10,335 bases of DNA, taken from positions 1-10,335 of the forward strand of contig JAKEEJ010000167.1 in assembly GCA_022616655.1 (NCBI GenBank), written 5' to 3'. This document shows, piece by piece, positions 6,561 through 10,335 of this stretch. The DNA is from Nevskiales bacterium. GTDB taxonomy: Bacteria > Pseudomonadota > Gammaproteobacteria > Nevskiales > Nevskiaceae. Both the position numbers and the translations under genes were made by a program. How positions within the stretch are numbered: position 1 is the stretch's first letter; each line of letters begins with the position of its first letter. The notes under the pieces are model-generated. The model was given only the letters and a program-made list of their open reading frames with translations. It had not been told where the DNA came from and searched no databases.

Positions 6561-6953
6561 TCAGACGTCCGGCTCCCCGCGTTCGGCGGCGTGCTGGCGG
6601 TCTGCGCGACGGGCCTCGCGGATGAGGCGGGTCACGTGTTCGGCGGTCACGGCCGTAGTGTCGGCGCGGAAATGCAATTCCGGGATGTGACGCAGCTTCA
6701 GTCGCTGTTTGAGTCCATGGCGCAGTTTGCCGGCCGCGTGGTTCAGGGCCAGCACGGCGTCCTGCGGCTTGCCATCCAATGCCAGCAGACTGATGAGCGC
6801 CGTGGCGTGACGCATGTCCGACGTCACGTCCACCGCCAGTACCGTGACACCTCCGGACAGCCGCGGATCGCGCAATTCATCGCGAATCAGCTCGGTCAGC
6901 TCGCGCTGCAGCTGTGCATTGAGACGCAACCGGCGTGGATACTCTTTCGGCAT
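6561..6953 (-). CDS. rbfA: 30S ribosome-binding factor RbfA
   Basis: A 130-residue single KH-domain protein that binds the immature 30S subunit, acts in late 16S rRNA maturation and cold adaptation, and leaves before initiation. Recognisable segments are the basic N-terminus MPKEYPRRLRLN, ELTELIRDELRDPRL (~17-31) with the conserved DPRL, the Ala-x-Gly helix kink in NHAAGKLRHGL (~72-82), and LRHIPELHFRAD (~87-98). I chose the ATG at 6953-6951 because GGAG lies 5 nt upstream and MPKE(F/Y) is the usual family start; an in-frame GTG at 6974 would add seven residues that do not resemble the family. The 78-nt gap to infB holds a small CCGGA/TCCGG hairpin (7000-7017) without a T-run. The order is normal for this operon. 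Confidence 0.96.
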   Translation of the reverse strand: MPKEYPRRLRLNAQLQRELTELIRDELRDPRLSGGVTVLAVDVTSDMRHATALISLLALDGKPQDAVLALNHAAGKLRHGLKQRLKLRHIPELHFRADTTAVTAEHVTRLIREARRADRQHAAERGEPDV

Positions 6954-7031
6954 GGGGGCTCCATTTGCGAGCACGTTTCTCGAACAGCCCGATTCACTTC
7001 CGGATCGAACGCTCCGGCCTGCTCACAACCC

Positions 7032-9566
7032 TCACCGCGCAGCCGCGACCGGTTCGGCCTTCACCGTACGTTTGACTTCCATCCGCTCGAAACATTCGAT
7101 CTGGTCACCGGGCTTTACATCGGAGTAGTTTTTCACTCCGATTCCACACTCGGTACCGGCTTCCACCTTTGCCGCGTCGTCCTTGAAACGGCGCAGCGAA
7201 TCAATCTCGCCCTCGTGGATCACCACGTTGTTGCGCAGCACCCGCACTGGAAGCCCACGACGAACCTCGCCGTCCATGACCAGACAGCCGGCAATGCTGC
7301 CGAATTTCGAGGAACGGAAGACATCGCGCACCTGGGCCAGACCCACGATTTTCTCGTGTGTCTCGGTTCCCAACAGACCGGAGATGGCGTTGGCCACGTC
7401 ATCCATCAGGTTGTAAATGATGGAGTAATAGCGAACGTCCACGCCCGTCTCCTGGATGCGGTGGCGCGCCGTAACCTCGGGCCGCACATTAAAAGCCACG
7501 ATAATCGCACCCGAAGCCAGCGCCAGGTCCACGTCCGATTCGGTGATGCCACCCACGCCCACCGAAACGAGATTGACTTTGACTTCGGCACTGGGAAGCT
7601 TGCGCAACGCCTCGCCGATGGCCTCGACGCTGCCCTGAACGTCGGCTTTGAGCACCAGGTTAAGCAGTTTTTCAGCCGTAACCGCCTCGCCCATTTTGGT
7701 GAAGACCTGTTCCATCCGGATCGCCTGTTGTTGCGCCAGCTTCGTTTCGCGCAGCCGCGTCTGGCGCAATTCGGCCAGTTCACGCGCCTTGCGCTCGTCG
7801 GCCACCGCCACCACGTCGTCGCCGGCTTCTGGCACTCCGGACAGGCCCAGCACCTCCACGGGAATGGAAGGCCCCGCCGATTTGACCGGCCGGCGGTTTT
7901 CGTCGAACAAGGCACGCACACGGCCAAAATAGGAGCCGGTCAACAGAATGTCGCCCTGATTGAGCGTGCCGGAACGCACCAGCACGGTGGCCACGGGACC
8001 CCGGCCTTTTTCGAGACTGGACTCAATGACGGTGCCGCGGGCCGGAGCCTGCTGCGAAGCCTTCAGCTCCAGCACTTCGGCCTGAACGAGAATGGCGTCC
8101 AGCAGGGTATCCACGCCCTGACCGGTGTGTGCCGACACCCCGACAAATTGCGTGTCTCCGCCCCAGTCTTCGGGAATGACGTCTTCCTTGGACATTTCGG
8201 TCTTGACCCGTTCCAGATCCGACTGCGCCTTGTCCATCTTCGTCACCGCCACGATGACCGGAACCTTGGCCGCCTTCGCGTGTTGAATCGCCTCACGGGT
8301 CTGTGGCATCACGCCGTCGTCGCCCGCCACCACCAGAATCACGATATCGGTCACCCGGGCACCCCGCGCCCGCATGCGCGTAAATGCCGCATGGCCCGGC
8401 GTGTCGAGGAACGTGATCGTACCCTTGGTGTGTTTTACGTGATACGCGCCGATGTGTTGCGTAATGCCGCCCGCTTCGCCTGCGGCCACACGCGTCTTGC
8501 GGATGTGGTCCAGCAGCGAGGTTTTACCGTGATCCACATGCCCCATGATGGTCACCACCGGCGCGCGCGGCTGAGCGTCGGTATCGGGTCCGGCACCCAG
8601 TGCCGCCAGCAACAGGCTGTCTTCAGCGTCGCTGGCCTTGACCGTGGTAGCCGTGTGCCCCATTTCCTGTACTGCCAGAATGGCGGTGTCCTGATCCAGA
8701 GACTGGTTGATGGTGGCCATCACCCCCATGTTCATCAGGGTTTTGATCACTTCGGTCGCCTTGACCGCCATGCGGTTGGCCAGTTCCGCCACCGTGATGA
8801 ATTCCGGGACGGCCACATCCCGCACCACCGGCGCCGTGGGCATCTCGAAGGCATGCTGAGTATCCACCTGCACCGGCTGTGCAGACTTGCGGCGTTTGTC
8901 ACGACGCCCCGTTTTTCCCGGAGCCAGGTGTACGGGCGCCCGCGGGACGCCCTCCCGGTCGCCTCGGCGTGCAGCCGGTGGCGGTGGCACCCGCCGGCCC
9001 TCGGCCGCGCGCCGCAGGTTGTCCTCGGCGCGCCGGCGCGCCGCCTCGCTGTCGGTCAGGGCGGCCGGATCGGCGCTGCGCCGCTCCTCGTCCGCACGTC
9101 GGCGCGCTTCTTCTTCCTCGCGCAGCTTGCGTCCAGCCTCTTCCTGCTGGCGGCGTGCCTCGGCTTCCGCCGCCGCGCGCGCCGCCAGTTCCCGCTCGGT
9201 CTGCTCCCGGACCGCGGCCTGCTGGTCGGCAGCCGACTCCGGCCCTTCAGAACCACGTTTGACGTAGGTACGCCGCTTGCGCACTTCGATACTGACAGTC
9301 TTGACCGGAGCACCGCGACCGCCGCCGACCCTGAGCTCCGTGGTTTCCTTGCGCTTGAGCGTGATGCGTCGCGGCTCACCGCCTGTCGCCAGGGGAACGG
9401 GAGCCCCGCGCTTCTCGGCCAGATGGGCCAGCAGCGCGCGCTTGTCTGCCTCACTGATCGCCGATTGGGCGTCTTTGACCGCCACACCCGCTTTCTGGAA
9501 CTGGGCGAGCAGCACCTCTACGGGAATCTGCACCTCCGCCGCAAAATCATGCACAGTCGTGGTCAT
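7032..9566 (-). CDS. infB: Translation initiation factor IF-2
   Basis: An 844-residue GTPase that brings fMet-tRNA to the 30S subunit and promotes 50S joining. Domains in order: IF2_N repeat 1 (~1-52); IF2-associated region ending [15 protein letters not shown] (~91-105); a highly charged Ala/Glu/Arg linker (~115-235) probably helical or disordered; IF2_N repeat 2 (~252-305); GTPase domain; EF-Tu-like domain II; and the C-terminal IF2 domains binding fMet-tRNA. GTPase motifs are G1 GHVDHGKT (342-349), G2 Thr369, G3 DTPGH (388-392), G4 TKMD (442-445) and G5 SA (478-479). The G4 motif has Thr where most IF-2 proteins have Asn. The ATG at 9566-9564 lies 8 nt behind the nusA stop, with AGGCG as ribosome-binding site. 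A GTG at codon 193 could be an internal start for a shorter isoform. Confidence 0.98.
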   Translation of the reverse strand: MTTTVHDFAAEVQIPVEVLLAQFQKAGVAVKDAQSAISEADKRALLAHLAEKRGAPVPLATGGEPRRITLKRKETTELRVGGGRGAPVKTVSIEVRKRRTYVKRGSEGPESAADQQAAVREQTERELAARAAAEAEARRQQEEAGRKLREEEEARRRADEERRSADPAALTDSEAARRRAEDNLRRAAEGRRVPPPPAARRGDREGVPRAPVHLAPGKTGRRDKRRKSAQPVQVDTQHAFEMPTAPVVRDVAVPEFITVAELANRMAVKATEVIKTLMNMGVMATINQSLDQDTAILAVQEMGHTATTVKASDAEDSLLLAALGAGPDTDAQPRAPVVTIMGHVDHGKTSLLDHIRKTRVAAGEAGGITQHIGAYHVKHTKGTITFLDTPGHAAFTRMRARGARVTDIVILVVAGDDGVMPQTREAIQHAKAAKVPVIVAVTKMDKAQSDLERVKTEMSKEDVIPEDWGGDTQFVGVSAHTGQGVDTLLDAILVQAEVLELKASQQAPARGTVIESSLEKGRGPVATVLVRSGTLNQGDILLTGSYFGRVRALFDENRRPVKSAGPSIPVEVLGLSGVPEAGDDVVAVADERKARELAELRQTRLRETKLAQQQAIRMEQVFTKMGEAVTAEKLLNLVLKADVQGSVEAIGEALRKLPSAEVKVNLVSVGVGGITESDVDLALASGAIIVAFNVRPEVTARHRIQETGVDVRYYSIIYNLMDDVANAISGLLGTETHEKIVGLAQVRDVFRSSKFGSIAGCLVMDGEVRRGLPVRVLRNNVVIHEGEIDSLRRFKDDAAKVEAGTECGIGVKNYSDVKPGDQIECFERMEVKRTVKAEPVAAAR

Positions 9567-9574
9567 GATAGCGC

Positions 9575-10335
9575 CTAGGCCTGTTCGAACCAGTGAGCGC
9601 GCGCGGCCTTGATCAGCGCCGCCGCGCGGACTTCATCCATGGCCACTTTCTCGATCAGCTCGTCGGTGGCCAGATCGGCCAGATCGTCACGGGTCTTCAC
9701 GCCCTGTTCTGCCAGTTTTTTCGCAAGCGCGTCGTCCATGCCGGGGACCGTCAGCAAATCGTTGACGGCCTTGCTATCGTCGGCATGCTCAACTTTGGCG
9801 ATGGCCTTCGTCAGCAGCACATCGCGGGCGCGGCCGCGCAACTCTTCCACGATGGCTTCGTCGAACCCCTCGATCTGCGCCAGGTCCTGCACCGGTACAT
9901 AGGCGACCTCTTCCAGGGTCGTAAACCCTTCCTGCACCAGGACCGTCGCCACTTCTTCGTCCACGCCCAGCTGTTCCATGAAGAGTTTCTGCGCCGATTC
10001 ACTTTCCTGCTGCTGTTTGGACGATGCATCGGCTGCCGTCATGACATTCAATACCCAACCGGTCAGTTCGGACGCCAGCCGTACGTTCTGGCCGCCGCGA
10101 CCGATGGCCTGCGCGAGCTTGTCTTCGGCCACGGCGATGGACATCGCGTGGGCCTCCTCGTCCACGACGATGGACTCCACTTCGGCGGGCGCCATGGCAT
10201 TGATCACGAACTGCGCGGGATTGTCGTCCCAGAGCACGATGTCCACCCGTTCGCCGGCCAGTTCATTGGACACGCTCTGGACCCGTGATCCGCGCATACC
10301 CACACAGGCACCCACGGGATCAATGCGTTTGTCCT
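9575..10335 (-). CDS. nusA: Transcription termination/antitermination factor NusA (C-terminal part, 5' end missing)
   Basis: The last 252 codons of nusA; the frame stays open to the right edge, so the N-terminal RNA-polymerase-binding and S1 domains lie outside. The visible part starts [15 protein letters not shown] and contains the KH1 GxxG loop (GMRG), [21 protein letters not shown], and KH2 with [21 protein letters not shown]. Two C-terminal helix-hairpin-helix acidic repeats follow, the first around [19 protein letters not shown] and the second around [22 protein letters not shown]. Family role: NusA modulates pausing, intrinsic termination and antitermination; in E. coli the second acidic repeat contacts the alpha-subunit CTD and lambda N. 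Two acidic repeats are typical of gamma-/beta-proteobacterial NusA. It heads the visible operon and its TAG stop is 8 nt before infB. Confidence 0.98.
   Translation of the reverse strand, partial: DKRIDPVGACVGMRGSRVQSVSNELAGERVDIVLWDDNPAQFVINAMAPAEVESIVVDEEAHAMSIAVAEDKLAQAIGRGGQNVRLASELTGWVLNVMTAADASSKQQQESESAQKLFMEQLGVDEEVATVLVQEGFTTLEEVAYVPVQDLAQIEGFDEAIVEELRGRARDVLLTKAIAKVEHADDSKAVNDLLTVPGMDDALAKKLAEQGVKTRDDLADLATDELIEKVAMDEVRAAALIKAARAHWFEQA

Noticed and set aside
5956..6690. A 244-codon plus-strand open frame antisense to truB
   Set aside because: Same composition effect opposite a certain gene; no domain, no plausible start signal, His/Arg/Gln-rich.
7000..7017. Hairpin CCGGA/TCCGG between infB and rbfA as a terminator
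   Set aside because: A 5-bp stem with an 8-nt loop and no T-run; rbfA and truB clearly belong to the same operon, so termination here is unlikely.
9026..9043. 18-bp perfect palindrome CGGCGCGCCGGCGCGCCG in infB
   Set aside because: It encodes consecutive Ala and Arg codons (A-A-R-R-R-A) in the low-complexity linker. Runs of GCG/CGC codons readily create such palindromes, so composition explains it.
6591..9578. A 995-codon plus-strand open frame antisense to rbfA and infB
   Set aside because: It is the mirror of strongly coding, GC-rich infB/rbfA. Its translation is dominated by His, Arg and Gln, as expected from the reverse complement of a codon set with G/C at third positions; it has no recognisable domain, and it also crosses the infB-rbfA gap only by chance.

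Overview
This is a GC-rich stretch of an ordinary, vertically inherited bacterial chromosome carrying twelve protein genes (two cut by the window edges). I found no tRNA, rRNA, CRISPR array, insertion sequence, prophage or integration signature. The gene set points to a Gammaproteobacterium or a close relative such as the Acidithiobacillia: it has PrmB, BepA, LapA/LapB, IHF-beta, a proteobacterial Psd, and a gamma-type NusA with two C-terminal acidic repeats. I cannot name the genus.

Left part. At 1-117 the start of prmB (methyltransferase for ribosomal protein L3) runs off the left edge on the minus strand. A divergent ~105 bp gap leads into a plus-strand group: a Sco1/SenC copper protein (223), a PCu(A)C periplasmic copper chaperone (840) and phosphatidylserine decarboxylase psd (1253). 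These three are joined by two ATGA start/stop overlaps and so are very probably translated in a coupled way. After a 134 bp gap comes bepA (2305-3777), a periplasmic M48 metalloprotease/chaperone with TPR repeats involved in outer-membrane LptD assembly.

Right part. Everything from 3802 to the right edge is on the minus strand. In transcription order it is nusA (partial) > infB > rbfA > truB > ihfB > lapA > lapB. The first four form the classical transcription/translation operon. The last three are tightly packed (lapA overlaps ihfB by one base or a few, and lapB overlaps lapA by 8 bp) and follow truB after only 78 bp. In E. coli the gene after truB is rpsO, and ihfB follows rpsA. bepA and lapB meet tail to tail with 24 bp between them, so an LptD-assembly factor and an LPS-synthesis regulator face each other.

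Oddities. The strongest structural signal not explained by the gene calls is a perfect 16-bp inverted repeat with a 3-nt loop inside bepA (2782-2816). Lesser ones are an IF2 whose G4 motif reads TKMD instead of NKxD, a possible internal GTG start in infB with a well-placed Shine-Dalgarno-like sequence, and the ihfB-lapA-lapB block attached to the nusA operon. I do not see a new multi-gene system: every gene longer than about 90 codons belongs to a well-known family. A 995-codon open frame antisense to infB is a codon-composition shadow.
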